In this document: in pieces, positions 47,640-61,113 of the stretch
How the letters are laid out: the number at the start of each line of letters is the position of its first letter
Numbering within the stretch: position 1 is the stretch's first letter
Source: Culex pipiens pallens
Lineage: Eukaryota; Arthropoda; Insecta; Diptera; Culicidae
DNA length: 64,000 nt
Assembly: GCF_016801865.2 (NCBI RefSeq)
Contig: NC_068937.1
Location: 116,351,068 to 116,415,067 of the forward strand
Reading direction: 5' to 3'
Translations under genes and position numbers: made by a program
The notes under the pieces: generated by a model
Seen by the model: the letters and a program-made list of their open reading frames with translations, nothing else
The model's database searches: none
What the model was told of the DNA's origin: nothing

Positions 47640-50175
47640 ATACAGCAATTCCCCACGAAAATAGCATGATTCGAAAAAAAGTTCTCCGATCGGGCTCAAC
47701 ATTTTTCTGGGGGTTCCTTGGCCAAAATAATTAGACTCGTATTTTTTTGTTTGGCAATCAGGGTGACCTACGCCGTGTTAGGGTGGTCTGAAAAATGGCC
47801 ATTCTCGTCATTTTTCGCAAAAACCACTTTTTTATTTAAATCATATCTCCGCGCCATTCAATCCGATTTTAGCTGTCTTAGACGCAAAAAAAGGTGATAA
47901 GTTCGGATCTTTGGGAAAAATAGTAAGAAGTTTCAAAAATCTAGCTAAACCTTTGAAAAGGTTGAATGAAAACTTAAAATGCTGTTTTGAAGGCCTCTGC
48001 ACCAAAGAGCCTATGTCTGGAAATATTTTTACTTTATTCCTCGGAAAATTTTATCTAACATATCAAAAAATTATGAATGGCGGTACGATCTCTTTCATTT
48101 TTTAACATGCAAAAAAGAGGTTTTTTCAATAATTTTTCAGCCTGAAACGGTGATAAGATAGAAATTTAATGTCAAAGGGACTTTTATGTAAAATTGAAAG
48201 CCCAATTTGATGGCCTACTCAAAATTTCGAAAAAAAAACGCATTTGTCATCGATAAAATACTAAAAAAGTTTTATAAACTCTGCAATTTTTCGTTACTCA
48301 GCTGTAAAAAAATTGAAACATATCATTTTATGGAAAATTTAATGTACAGTCAAACCTCTTTTAACGCGAATTTTGGTTCTCGCGTAAAAAAAATCGCGTA
48401 AAAAAAGTTCGCGCTATTTTGAATAGCTCGCGTAAAAAGAGTGTTTAGTATTTTTTAGTTTTATAAAGTATTGTATTTTTTTAATAAAAATAATGTAATT
48501 CCAGGTTATTCAAAATAGCTTCAGTGACCTACGCTGTATATTCTACAGCAGGTTGGGATGTTCTGGGTTATCCAAGAACTTCCGGAAGTAAAGAACTGAT
48601 TATCTACCATCGTAATAATTGCAGGTAGCTTCCGTGACCTACGATGGTTACCTTGTGATCTGTTAGAATTTACTAGGTCGTCCAAGAACTCCCGGAAGTT
48701 ATAGGCTGGATATCTACCTGGTCAACGGGGGTCTATATGACTATATTAACCATCGGTTTAGCTTCAGATAGCTTCAGTGGACCACGATGGACACTCTGCG
48801 GCATGTTGGATTATTTTGGGTCATCCAGGAACTCCCGGAAGTCATGGCCTGGATATCTAACTGATCAACGGGGGTCTGTATGGTTATATCAACCATCGGT
48901 ATAGCTTCAGGTAGCTTCAGTAGACCACGATGGACACTCTGCGGAATGTTGGATTGTTTTGGGTCATCCAAGAACACCCGGAAGTCATGGCCTGGATATC
49001 TACCGGATCAACGGGTGTCAACGGGATGGGTGAATTAACCATCGGTATAGCTTCAGGTAGCTTCAGTAGACCACGATGGACATTCTGTGGCATGTTGGAT
49101 TTTTTTGGGTTGGTTAATTCACCCATATAGACCCCCGTTGATCAGGTAGATATCCTGCCCATGACTTCCGGGTGTTCTTGGATGACCCAAAACAATCCAA
49201 CATGCCACAGGATGTCCATCGTGGTCCACTGAAGCTATCTGAAGCTATACCGATGGTTAATTCACCCATATAGACCCCCGTTGATCAGTTAGACATCCAG
49301 GCCATGACATCCGGGAGTTCCTGGATGACCTCGTACATTCTAACAGATCGCATAGAATCCATCGTGGCTCACTGAAGCTATCTGAAGCTATACCGATGGT
49401 TAATATAGCCATATAGACTCCCGTTGATCAGGTAGATATCCAGGCCATGACTTCCGGGAGTTCCTGAATGACCTCGTATATTCTAATAGATCGCAGAGAG
49501 TCCATCGTGGCTCACTGAAGCTACCTGAAGCTATATCGATGGTGAATACACCGGTACAAACAACCGTTGAACAGATAGATATTCTATTCGTGACTTCTGG
49601 ATGTTCTTAGTTGTCCAGAACATCCCAATATGATGCAGAGTATCCGTAGGTCACTGAAGCTACAGATTGTAAAAACCCTGATTGTGGTCCCCGTTGAACA
49701 GGAAGATATGACCATAATGGTTAAGACTTCCGACAGTTTAAAATCGGATCGCGTTATTTTGAATTTTTCGCGTAAAAAAAACTGCGTAAAAAAAATTTCG
49801 CGCAAACGGAGGTCGCGTAAAAAGAGGTTTGACTGTACTTTTGGAATCTACACTAAAGCAGAAGGATCATTTTTTTTTCATTTAAAACACAAATTTTCAT
49901 TTTAAAATTTCGTGTTTTTTTCTAACTTGGCAGAGTTATTTTTTTGAGTGTAACAATGTTCTACTAAGTTGTAGAGCAGACAATTACAAAAAAAAATGTA
50001 CAAACATTGAAAAACACCACTTTTTTGCATGTTAAAAAATGAAAGAGGTCGTACCGCCCCTTTGTCACAAGATATAAAAAAATGGACCTCGAATTAGTGA
50101 TCAGGGACAAGAGTTACCTCTAAGGACAATGTTTCAGGCAAATCGAAGAGGGGTCGGGGCAACTGCAGTGGGGAG
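47640..50175. mobile_element. Inverted-repeat element carrying a nested fold-back insert
   Basis: GCGGTACGATCTCTTTCATT then TTTTAACATGCAAAAAAGAG (about 48079) pairs with its inverted copy at about 50012-50055. Left-hand motifs GATCGGGCTCAACATTTTTC and GGTGACCTACGCCG recur at 921-1042, right-hand motifs at 27.9 kb. The middle is occupied by the element at 48347-49835. Ends are approximate and no target duplication was found. Confidence 0.65.
48347..49835. mobile_element. TA-flanked fold-back element with mirrored ~141-bp repeats
   Basis: Termini CAGTCAAACCTCTTTTAACG and TCGCGTAAAAAGAGGTTTGA (then CTG), with TA at 48345-48346 and 49836-49837. Subterminal TCGCGTAAAAAAA motifs are repeated several times at both ends. 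Inside, units carrying ATCAACGGGGGTCTATATG recur every 140-143 bp (about 48722, 48863, 49006), then invert near 49100 and recur as GACCCCCGTTGATCAG (about 49130, 49270, 49410). No transposase. Confidence 0.9.
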
Positions 50176-53100
50176 AATTACCCATTTGCTATTATTTTAC
50201 TCAAATTGGATAAAAAACTGAACAAAAAGTATATGCTGATTTGTTAAATCAAAACTTTGTAATAGTAGAAATTCTTGGTCCGAATAACTAAAAAATAACA
50301 AAATTTCACATGGGCCAACTTTTCATTTATGGCACTTCAGTTCTGCGGAAAACAAAACTCACAGAGCAAAAAAAAACAGTTCCCTGGTCGTCACTTTCCC
50401 GTCAAAAAATTTACGACTGCGCAAAGCTCGCGCCAAAATAGCGGTTCTCTTGCTAAACCCTAACTAAACAACGCTTCCCAAAGCTTCAAAGCAATATCAT
50501 CGCCCGCTTTTAGTTGTTACTGTTATTGTTGCTGTTGCTGCTGTTGTTTCGCTTTCTGTTACTTGTTTGTTTGTTTACTCTTCCACCGAAAGCTCAAGCT
50601 CGCTAAATAACACCCAGCAAAGTTCCCCGCCGTTGGGGTGAGAAGAGACAACGCGAGCAAACAAAATTTATTGACGTCAGGTTATGTTTTTCCCCAGAAT
50701 CATAACATCGCACCGTTAATGTGGACCGCCGTAAAACAACTAACTAAGCTCAAAAGACACTGCGACGGTGGAGACTCCTGAGGAATTAGAGCGATGTTTG
50801 TTGCGAAACTGTTAAGGGATAGCTAGTAAAACGGTGTTATGTGTAGCCAATTTGGGTTGAATCACGCTGACTTGATAGCTCAAGCCAATTTTGGCCGACA
50901 TCGGAAAAATTTTTTCCACATGCTTGATCACCGAAAGTTCTCAAAAACAGAACCCGTCCCTTAGAAAGGATATGGAAATAATCAGCCTGTCACCGGCAGC
51001 AGCTCGCTTAGTCTTTACATCAACCAGCATCCTGCGCCAGATTTTCCAAGGCGGAGTTTGCTATCAATTTCCATCACAAAAGGCGGAATTCCCTCGCTCC
51101 GGCGCTTTCTTCAAAGGGCGCAACCACCAAAAAATCAGACGAAAAAGTCAGCCAACCGGACCGGAAACTAATATCTTGATTTCCGGCGGGAGCTTCATTT
51201 CCATGGCAGTGATTATTTTGCCCTTCGGGAACAATGGTTCCGGGGGGAGCGAAACTCTTGGCTTGCCCAATAATTGAACTTTGAAAGCAGGGAGTATCTC
51301 AAGAGATGCGATCTTCATTGAAAGTAATTAGGAGAGGAGGGGGTCCTATCCGGATCTGATGTGCAGAATTTCCTAAGAGCTGTCAATCATACTTTCAGGA
51401 AAAGTGAGTTGAACGATTAATTTAGTGATATTAAAAATGCTCCAAAAACAAACCTTCTGTAGATGGAGATTTCTTGCATTGTTCTAAATACTTTAACATT
51501 GATTTGTAACGTTTGCAATTTCGTTGTGAAACTACTTAAATACTTATCCAGACATTCTCCCTGATGATTTATAGTAAGGGAGCGTTCTTTCGTCATTATT
51601 TTAACGCTAATTAACTGCACTTATAACATCCACAAAGAAACTCGATTTCCCGCCATGATTTCCTAGACAATTTAGCTGCCACCCACTAATTACGAACTGT
51701 CAAAACACGCCAACCAGCAGCAACACCGGCTTGGCAGATGACAAAGGCAATGATGTTCTGCGGCGCAAGTATCGAGCAGCAGTACATTTGCTGTCCTCAA
51801 AATTGGCACACCAACTCAACAACTCGGCGAAGCGGCCCTCTTCAGTTAGAGACCATGTCACCGCCAGTTTCAGAACGCCGGATACGTCGTGAATGCTGAA
51901 CGATCGATTTCATGTCCATGGCCGTACAGTATGTAATGCTGCTTCATGTCATGTGGTCTGAAATCCGTTTCTCGCGAGACGCAAGAAACAATCAACGAAA
52001 AGCCATAACTCATCGTCCAGTCATAATTTCAGTTATTTCCACACGGCAGAAAACAGGAAGCTCTTAGTCGCGGTTTCTCATCCTTGTTGCCGTAGTGCTA
52101 TGTTGCCACATATTTATTTGAACCAAAAATGCCTTCAAATTCTAGCCAATTATTTAGCAACACGGGTGGGTGGCACCTCGACGATCAATTCAACTTGTTA
52201 TGATTAAAGAGCCCATTTTGGCACGATACCATTTTCACAACGATTTGGTCTGACACCCACAGGAAGGTATTGTGGGGGGCAGCTTCTTTTGATTTATTGG
52301 TCACCCCCCACTCCCTGCTTCACTTGTTCCGAGAAGCAATTACCCATTGACGGCCACAGGACTGCGAAAGCAAAACATCGTTCCCCGCACTCCCCTAAAG
52401 GTTCACCTTGTCCAGAAACCCCCTCCCGAGAGGATTCGGAGCCAATATGTGAGTACGTGGGATTCTTGTTCTACATGGTCCTATTGAGGGGGCGTGGGGT
52501 GGGGTTGGGGTTTCGGACGTTTGAAAGGTCATTATGTGTGGAACCTGCAGGTTCGGTTTGATTTATTTCTGGTTATTACCGAGTGACCTGCAGCTACTCG
52601 ATTCACGCCAACAGGGTGACCGATGTTGTAGATGTTGGGATGGTAAAATGTGTTGGACCAAGTCCTCGTTCTTAAATCGATGGACGAGATTCGCCAACAA
52701 ATCAAAGCCATAACTTCGTGCCATTTCAACCATTTAATTAAAATACAGACAAGACTTGATGATATGAAGGCTCTGGAAAAATTTCGTTGTCTTATTTATA
52801 ACTGTTGAGCTCTAACTAAGGCTAAATTGTTCCAAGATTTTTAAATCCAAGGTGGTGGTCAAAAGGGCAATGATTAATTATTGAAAAAAAATGATACATT
52901 TTTTAATATAATTGGCAATGTAATTTAAACTTGACAAAAATCGGATTGCAGAACTCGAATTTGGTGTAAAAAGAAAGAAAATATAAAAACAAATAAAAAT
53001 ACTTAAAATACTTAAAATTCTTAATATACTCAAAAAGAAAAAATAAGAAAGTAAATATAATAACGAATTAAAATACTTAAAATTCTTAAAATAATAAAAA
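50176..53100. other. GC-balanced intronic island
   Basis: No gene recognised. A short TTGCTGTTGCTGCTGTTG stretch at about 50528 and TTTG repeats near 50565 are simple sequence. One frame of 128 codons at 50891-51277 has no domain and no supporting start or splice context. A good place to look for cpx enhancers or alternative promoters. Confidence 0.4.
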
Positions 53101-53109
53101 CATTTAAAA

Positions 53110-54838
53110 TAAATAAAATTCTACAAATACTTAAAATACTTAAAATACTTAAAATACTTAAAATACTTAAAATACTTAAAATATCTAAAATACATAAAAT
53201 ACTTAAAATACTTAAAATACTTAAAATACTTAAAATACTTAAAATACTTAAAATACTTAAAATACTTAAAATACTTAAAATACTTAAAATACTTAAAATA
53301 CTTAAAATACTTAAACTCTATGTTATAACTCTTAATACTTAAAATACTTAAAATACTTAAAATACTTAAAATACTTAAAATATCTAAAATACATAAAATA
53401 CTTAAAATACTTAAAATACTTAAAATACTTAAAATACTTCAAATACTTCAAATACTTAAAATACTTAAAATACTTAAAATACTTAAAATACTTAAAATAC
53501 TTAAAATACTTAAAATACTTAAAATACTTAAAATACTTAAAATACTTAAAATACTTAAAATACTTAAAATACTTAAAATACTTAAAATACTTAAAATACT
53601 TAAAATACTTAAAATACTTAAAATACTTAAAAAACTTAAAATACTTCAAATACTTAAAATAATTAAAATACTTTAAAAACTTAAAATACTTAAAATACTT
53701 AAAATACTTAAAATACTTAAAATACTTAAAATACTTAAAATACTTAAAATACTTAAAATACTTAAAATACTTAAAATACTTAAAATACTTAAAATACTTA
53801 AAATACTTAAAATACTTAAAATACTTAAAATACTTAAAATACTTAAAATACTTAAAATACTTAAAAAACTTAAAATACTTCAAATACTTAAAATAATTAA
53901 AATACTTTAAAAACTTAAAATACTTAAAATACTTAAAATACTTAAAATACTTAAAATACTTAAAATACTTAAAATACTTAAAATACTTAAAATACTTAAA
54001 ATACTTAAAATACTTAAAATACTTAAAATACTTAAAATACTTAAAATACTTAAAATACGTAAATTACTTAAAATACTTTAAAAACTTAAAATACTTAAAA
54101 TACTTAAAATACTTAAATTACTTAAATTACTTAAAATACTTAAAATACTTAAAATACTTAAAATACTTAAAATACTTAAAATACTTAAAATACTTAAAAT
54201 ACTTAAAATACTTAAAACACTTAAAATACTTAAAATACTTAAAATACTTAAAATACTTAAAATACTTAAAATACTTAAAATACTTAAAATACTTAAAAAA
54301 CTTAAAATACTTAAAATACTTAAAATACTTAAAATACTTAAAAAACTTTAAAAAACTTAAAATACTTAAAATACTTAAAATACTTAAAATACTTAAAATA
54401 CTTAAAAAACTTAAAAAACTTAAAATACGTAAATTACTTAAAATACTTTAAAAACTTAAAATAATTAAAATACTTAAAATACTTAAAATACTTAAAATAC
54501 TTAAATTACTTAAAATACTTAAAATACTTAAAATACTTAAAATACTTAAAATACTTAAAATACTTAAAATACTTAAAATTCTTAAAATTCTTAAAAAACT
54601 TAAAATACTTACAAAACTATAAAAAATACTTAAATACTTAAAATACTAAAAAAAAACTAAAAATACTTAAAAAACTTAAAAACTTAAAATACATGAAATA
54701 CTTAAAATACTTAACATACTTAAAATTTGTAAATTACTTTAAATACATAAAATACATACTTAAAATACTTAAAGTACTTTCAATCCTTTAAATACTTAAA
54801 ATACTTTAAATACTAAAAAACTGAAAATACTTTAAGTA
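53110..54838. repeat. Nonamer satellite (ATACTTAAA)n, about 180 copies
   Basis: A 9-bp repeat array of about 1.7 kb, very regular at 53.12-54.0 kb and increasingly degenerate to the right. A block holding TTAAAATAATTAAAATAC with ACTTTAAAAACTTAAAATAC recurs at about 53657 and 53890, showing block duplication. The 9-bp period is a whole number of codons, so one phase stays open on the minus strand for 183 codons (YFK repeats); this is not a gene. Confidence 0.97.
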
Positions 54839-55714
54839 CCGTAAACCGGGGTGACTTTGATAGGATTTCAAGTTATTTTTGGAATATTTCCCAACTGGAA
54901 AAGTTTTTCTCAAGATTATTATTTTAAAAACATGTACTGGAGTAGGTCACACAAAGTCCATGTACTATTTCTGAAAATAAGTTTTTTTCTATAATGTTTA
55001 GAAAAATAGTTACTTTAAAAATTCGCATTTTAAATTCCGGGGTGACTTTATTTTTACGTTAAATGTACCATCTCTAAGGTCGCTAACATAGTTTTTTTTT
55101 AAATCAATGTTTTATTTAGTTAACTATGTTTATAAACTTTTTAGCCAAATTCATATAAATTTTAGGTAAAATTGTTAAAAAGTCGAAATTTTGCCTGAAT
55201 TATCTTAAATCTAGTATTTTTTATAAAATTATCGATTAAAATTTCCGTTTAAACTGAAGTCAAAGCACGAATCACAAGTTTTCACATTTTATATGAAATT
55301 TGTTCAACTGAAATTGCTCATAAATTTGGAGATTTTTTATATTATGTTTCAAAAACATATGTTATTGAATATTTACGAAATTATTTTACCTTCTCCTAGT
55401 GGAAAATTGGCCAAGAAATCCGACAATGCATTCCATTTTCCGATTCAAAATCATGTTCATTGAGTAAATCATGACACTTTGAGAAGTTTGGAATTATGCC
55501 TTTCATCAATATTTTCTTATTAATAGTTAACTAACTTTTTAAACTTTTCAATTTGTTATGAAAAGTTCTTCTTGAGGTACTTTGAGTACTTCTCATCCAC
55601 GGTCAGTATGAATCCAAGCCATTCCGTACGTATTTAATTTATACTCTTCATTTTACGGAAAAATCTCAAACCTATCAAAGTCACCCCGGCTATCAAAATC
55701 ACCCCGTTTTACGG
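54839..55714. mobile_element. CCGTAAA element, long copy, inside the nonamer array
   Basis: Starts CCGTAAACCGGGGTGACTTT (then GATAGG) and ends with CCTATCAAAGTCACCCCGGC, a second TATCAAAATCACCCCG and TTTTACGG. TA precedes it at 54837-54838; the right side reads TT, probably a mutated TA. Nonamer-like units resume at 55719. 876 bp and non-coding. Confidence 0.85.
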
Positions 55715-55810
55715 TTCTTAATATACTTAAAATACTTTATATACTTAAAATATTTAAAATACTTAAAATGCTTTAAATTCTTGAAATATTTGAAATGCTT
55801 TAAATACAAA
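55715..55810. repeat. Degenerate right end of the nonamer array
   Basis: Loose ATACTTAAA, ATATTTAAA and ATGCTTTAAA units after the inserted element. Confidence 0.8.
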
Positions 55811-57480
55811 AAAAATATCTTAAAATAATAAAAAAATACCTGAAATCACACAGAATCACAGAATCCCCATAATATTATCAAACTTCTCAAATATGAAATA
55901 CTTCGTCAAATAGATCAATAATTACAAATGCCTTAAATATTCTAAATACCTGTAATCATTTATCAGTTATTTAGAGGCATCCACATTGAAAAATGTTTCT
56001 GATTTTTTAGTAAATTAAGCAGAACATAGTTTTCTCGCCATTTTTTTATGGATTTCTTTCCGCAATTTTTTTTTTCCACATTTTTTCTTACCACAAAGCT
56101 CAGAATCACAAACTGTTGGATTTTAAAGCATTCAGATTCATCTTATTTTGCTTCGTCAAACTGTGTGTGATGGACAAGGTTGGACAATCGGACACAACGG
56201 AATCAATCTTCTCCCTTCTGTGGGTGAGAAGCGATTCCCCCTGGGATTGTAGTACCCCCCCAAAGAAATGGACTCTGAAAGACTTTCCGTAGGGCCAAGT
56301 GCAGCAAAAATGCTTCCGCTTTCCCACAAACAAACACTTGTGAAGATGGGATTGGATTTTGTTTTCCAGTTTGATGGGTTCGTTAGTTTTGGGAGCTCTT
56401 TCCTTGAAGAACGAATGGAAATCCAATTTGAGCCAAAGTAAACAGTCGTTTTCGTGTTTTGAAGGGGGGGGGGGACCTATTGGAACTATTGGAAGGGGTC
56501 CAATTACGAGCGCTGTTCGATGTTTTGGACGGATGCTGGTTTTAACGTAAGATATGTTGGTTCATTTGCTAAATTGTTTCAACATAGTAATTAAAGCTGG
56601 TACTAACTGATAATGGAAGTCCCACAGACGTGCTGCATGCCCTCACGGTGTTGGTGTGTTCAAACCTAATTTATTCCACCTCGTTTAAAAGCCTAACCTT
56701 GTTCGTGAACCTTTTCCACAAACCGGGGAAATTCTCTTTTCCAGCATAGGAAAAGCCAACCCCCCCTCGAAACCTTTCGGCCGACTTAAAGCTCAGACTT
56801 TTCTCTGTTCATAAAACACACACACACAGACAAAGAGGCAATGGGTACGCAAATTTATTCCCACTCGACTTCACATGTTAGTCACGCTCTGGTTGTACAT
56901 TTACCTGCCAACGAGTCGAAACAAGGCGCGCTCGAGCCCCGTACTGAACCCCCAAACCGAAAAATCGAGTTGCGGCGAAGGGAAATCAATTTTACATCAA
57001 AAGAAAACGTTTTTGGCGAGCAAATTTTCATTAGGCGAGCTCCAACGAGAGCGCACGCACACATGTCAGAATCAGATTGTGTGTATTGGTGTGATAGCGC
57101 GTGAGTGATGTTGACTTAGCTCGCGGCCGTGCACGTTGCATAACTGGTAGGCGCAAGCGTTTGTAAACTTCACATTCTTTGGCGTTCGCTGTTGACACAA
57201 GCGGCGCCAGGTAAAATTAATTAGTTTTGACAATATTGACGCGGAATTGAATTTCTAGTGCTTAGGCTTTGGAATTTGTGTACACATTACGACGGGGACT
57301 TCAGTGTGTTGTTTGGTGATGATAGAATCAAAGCGATGATTAATGGATTTGCTTTGGTTGAGAGGTCTCGCTATCGCGAATTAATATTTGTTCAGGTTAT
57401 CAGATTTGTGTTGACTTTAACGGAAAACTTCTTTGCTAGTGTTTGACTAATAGTATCAGTTTCCAGTTTCAATTTCAAGT
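55811..57480. other. Intronic sequence, AT-rich then GC-balanced
   Basis: No gene recognised. Minor features are a run of about 11 G at 56464 and a CA run at 56816-56828. Overlapping frames of 60-106 codons carry no domains. Confidence 0.4.
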
Positions 57481-57484
57481 CTTC

Positions 57485-57715
57485 AAGTTTTGGTCTGTAG
57501 TCTGTAGTCTTCTAGTCTTCTCTAGTCTTCTTTAGTCTTCTTTATTCTTCTCTATTCTTCAAGGTTGAAAAAGAATCTTCTTCATTAGTCTTCTCTAGTC
57601 TTCTTTAGTCTTCTGTAGTCTTCTGTAGTATTCTCTATAGTCTTCTCTAGTCTTCTCTAGTCTGTAGTCTTCTAGTTTCCAGTCTTGAATATTTAGTCGT
57701 CAGCCTTTAGTCTTA
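57485..57715. repeat. Degenerate TAGTCTTCT minisatellite
   Basis: Units near CTTCTCTAGT and CTTCTTTAGT, 8-12 bp long, about 20 copies, interrupted by AAGGTTGAAAAAGAAT at about 57560. Confidence 0.85.
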
Positions 57716-58540
57716 AGGTGGTAGATGGTGTCTTTCACTTTTGAGGCAATGACTGTCAAAGATGATTCCAAATTTCTACAAATTGATTCTACAAACAACA
57801 CAAAGCAAACCATTTTTCAATTGATACATTCTGAATCAAGATTTCAATGTTTTTTCTAAAACAAACATGGCCGCCAAATGGCCGATTTGGAATGATGCCT
57901 TCCAGCGCCTTAAGTCTCATTCACTAACATACCAATTAGTGCCCCCCCTTCCCAGACCAACTTTCGTTGCCAATTTGCGCCGGTCTCGATAGTTTCTGCG
58001 GTCGAGTTCTGGATAGAGAGATACCTTGCACCAGAAAATTTCATTTTGCAGACCGCCAACGCAAACCGAAACGAAAGTAGTTCGTCGAATTCTACTGCAA
58101 ATGCCACTTCCCGGCAGGAATGCCGGACCCCGACGACTGCGTGGGCTGCTGGAAAGCATTCATCGATCCTGGTGGGGGCGGGCCGGAAGAATGCTTCGCC
58201 AGCACGTGACTTTCCACGCGTGATTTGGAGCAGGTGAGGGAAGCGGGAGAGTTGAGTTTCATGGCATTGTTGCCGGTGGGTTCAAATTGTGGAAGTTTGC
58301 AATTCATTTTAACTTAGTGATTAATAATTTAGAATTATCTAAAATTATGACAAAATCAAAAAAGGGTTAAAAGAAACACAAGATTTGATATCTAGGATCT
58401 GCTCGGAGCATGTGATTATTGCCCAAAGTTTGGAAAGTTCTAATAGAAAAGTTCAACAAAAGTTTATTTTAAATGAAAGTTACTATTAATCTTAACTACG
58501 AAAACGAAACTAAAAAAAAACGAAACTATTGGCACTACGC
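57716..58540. other. GC-balanced intronic sequence
   Basis: The 57900-58260 part is the most GC-rich short stretch in this region and ends in GGAGCAGGTGAGGG, a fair 5' splice donor (AG|GTGAGG near 58232). It might be an alternative first exon of complexin, but no initiator or coding continuity with complexin is seen. Confidence 0.3.
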
Positions 58541-58735
58541 CCCCCGGGGCATGGCCTTCCTCTAACGTGGGATTTCTGCTCCAGCGCCTCTGACGAGACA
58601 GGAGAAACCGGGACCGACGTTTTACTTCACCATCCGATAGAAGCTCAGTGGATAAGGCGGGAATCGAACCCGCGTCTCATAGCATCATCGGGATCGGCAG
58701 CCGAAGCCGCTACCCCTGCGCCACGAGACCCACTA
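58541..58735 (-). mobile_element. tRNA-derived SINE, fuller copy
   Basis: On the minus strand: box A CGTGGCGCAGGGGTAGCGGC, a long variable region, box B GCGGGTTCGATTCCCGCC, then ATCGGATGGTGAAGTAAAAC and GTCGGTCCCGG, then a GC-rich tail ending CCGGGGGGCGTAGTGCC. Same family as 8357-8483 and longer at the 3' end. Confidence 0.85.
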
Positions 58736-59235
58736 TCACTATCTTAACTACTAATCTTACTTTAAATCTCACCGCCAGGGCCTTAAAGAATGAGACTCGA
58801 CTCTGCTATTCCGAAACGAGGGAGTTCCAAAGGGCAACGGGACCGGGAAGAAACACCCAAGAATCTTGCATATAATAGCGAAGAATTTAATTTGTGCTTG
58901 CGGAGTTAGAAAAGAATATCTTACATTCAATAGCGGAAAGGCACCACCATCAGCATCATCATCGGCACGTTGGCATTCAGGTTGGATGTTCAGTTCACCT
59001 GCCGCGGCAGCTCCCTCCACCCACACCCAGAGTGGGATTCCTGGTGCACTCTTGTTTCTAACGTCGCCGTCAGAAATTATGAGGAAATAGTTCCCAACTG
59101 GCGCGGCACTTGGACTCGATGTCGATGGGAGAGCTTTTCCAACTCGCCCCTCTTGCGGCAGACATGGTGTGGAATATTTGGGACTTTAGGGGATAATGGG
59201 GTCAAATTTACAAAGTTGTCAAAATGGTGATTTAT
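58736..59235. other. GC-balanced intronic sequence
   Basis: No gene recognised. Confidence 0.4.
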
Positions 59236-61095
59236 GGAGTCAACTTAAGTGCAAAGAGTAAACAAGAAACCAAAAAATGCAAAATTATTCCGAGGAGTAA
59301 ATTAGAGTTGATGGAGTTGACCATGAAGTCAACTGGAATTTGATGAAAACTTAAAGTTCAAGGAATCGACAAAGGATTACGAGCTATGGAACCAGTTTGA
59401 ATAAAGCGTAATTTTTTTCTTAAAAATTCAATGTAGTCAGAAAGATGTAAGGAGTCAACTTGAGTCCATGCAATCAACAAAGTCCATGGGGTCAATAAAG
59501 ATCTATGAAGTCAACACAAGTCCTAGAATTAGCTCGGGTCCATGGAGTCACCACAGATTATGGGTTCAACTAGAATCTTTGTAATCAGTTTGAGTTTATG
59601 GATTCATCTTGAATGACTTCTAGGCAACTTGTGCCCGTGTATTCAACAACAATCTATCCAGTCGTAACAGTTCTTGAGTCAACGTGAGTCCTAGATTCAA
59701 TAAAGATATATGGAGTCACCTAGAGTCCAAAGAATCAACTTGAGTCCATGGAGTCAACAAAGATTAATGGAGTCAATTAAAGACCTAGGCACCATTTTGA
59801 GTTCGTGGAGTCAACTTGAGTCCATGGAGTCAACATAGTCCATGGCGTCAACAAAACTGTATGAAGTCAACAAAAGTCTTAGAATCAACTTGGGTCCATG
59901 GAGTCAACAAAGATTATGGGGTCAACTAGAATCAAAAGAATCAACTTGATTTCAAAAAGTCTACACGCAATTCATAGAGTCAACTAAAGACCACAGAATT
60001 AACAAGAATCCATGGGATCAAGTCAACATGAATCCAAAGAATCAATTTCAACAAAGTCCAATGAAGTCATCTTGAGCCCTAAGAATCAATTTGATTTCAT
60101 ACAGTAAATGAAGATTTATGGAATCAACTAAGGCCCAAAGAATCGTCTAGAGTCCATGGGATCAACTTGAGTCCATGGAGTCAACAAAGATTATTGGAGT
60201 CAACCAGAAACCAATTTGATTCCGTGTATTCAACGAAGATTTATGGACTCATCTAGAGTCCATAGAATTAACATAGCCGTGGGGTTAGCAATGACTAATG
60301 GTGTATTCTGAGTCCAAAGAATCGATTTGATTCCGTGCAGTCAACGAAGATTTATGGAGTCAACTAGAAACCAATTTGATTTCATGGCATCAACCGCGAG
60401 TTTTGGAATCAACTGGAGTCGAAAGAATCTATTTTAGTGTGTGGAGTCAGCTGCAATTTATATAGTCAGCTTGAGTCCATAGAGTCAACAAGAGTCCATG
60501 AAATCAACAAAGATTAATGGAGTCCACTAGAGACCAGGGAACCAATTTGAGTAGGTGGAGTCTACAGCAATTTATGAAGTCAGCCTGAACCATAGAGTCA
60601 ACAAGAGTTCTAAACAACTTGAGTTTTTGGAGTCATGGCGATTTATGGAGTCAACTTGAGTCTATAGAGCCAATAAGCATTTTAAAAACTTGTGTTTGGA
60701 AGTCAAAAATGATCTATCGGGTCAACAAGATTCTTAGAAGCAACTAGAGTCCATGGAGTCAACAAGGACTAATGGAGTCAACTAGTGACCAGGGAACTAA
60801 TTTAAGTTCATGGAGTCAACAACAATTTGTGGAGTCAACATGAATCCATAAAATCAGCAAGAGACCATCGGTTATATGTTCGCGGAATCAACAAAATTTA
60901 ATGGAGTCAACAAGAGAATATTAAATCACTTGAATCCATGCAGTCAACCAGAGTAAAAAAAAATCAATTTAAGTTCGTGTAGTTAATTTGAGTCAAATAA
61001 GTCAACTTGAGTCCATACAATCTACATTATTCCGTGGAGTCAACAAGCATCAATGGAGTCAAATAAGAAATTTATTTTCTGGTGAAAATGGAAAA
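59236..61095. repeat. Degenerate GGAGTCAAC repeat field
   Basis: Over about 1.85 kb the phrases CATGGAGTCAAC, TTGAGTCCATGG, AAAGATTAATGGAGTCAACT and ACTAGAGACC recur dozens of times at irregular spacing of about 20-30 bp. It looks like an old tandem array decayed by substitutions and small indels, with no coding frame. Confidence 0.9.
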
Positions 61096-61113
61096 AATCT
61101 TAACCCACGAGTA

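Noticed and set aside
53332..53883. 183-codon minus-strand frame of YFK repeats
   Set aside because: It is the translation of the (ATACTTAAA)n satellite, whose 9-bp period keeps a frame open.
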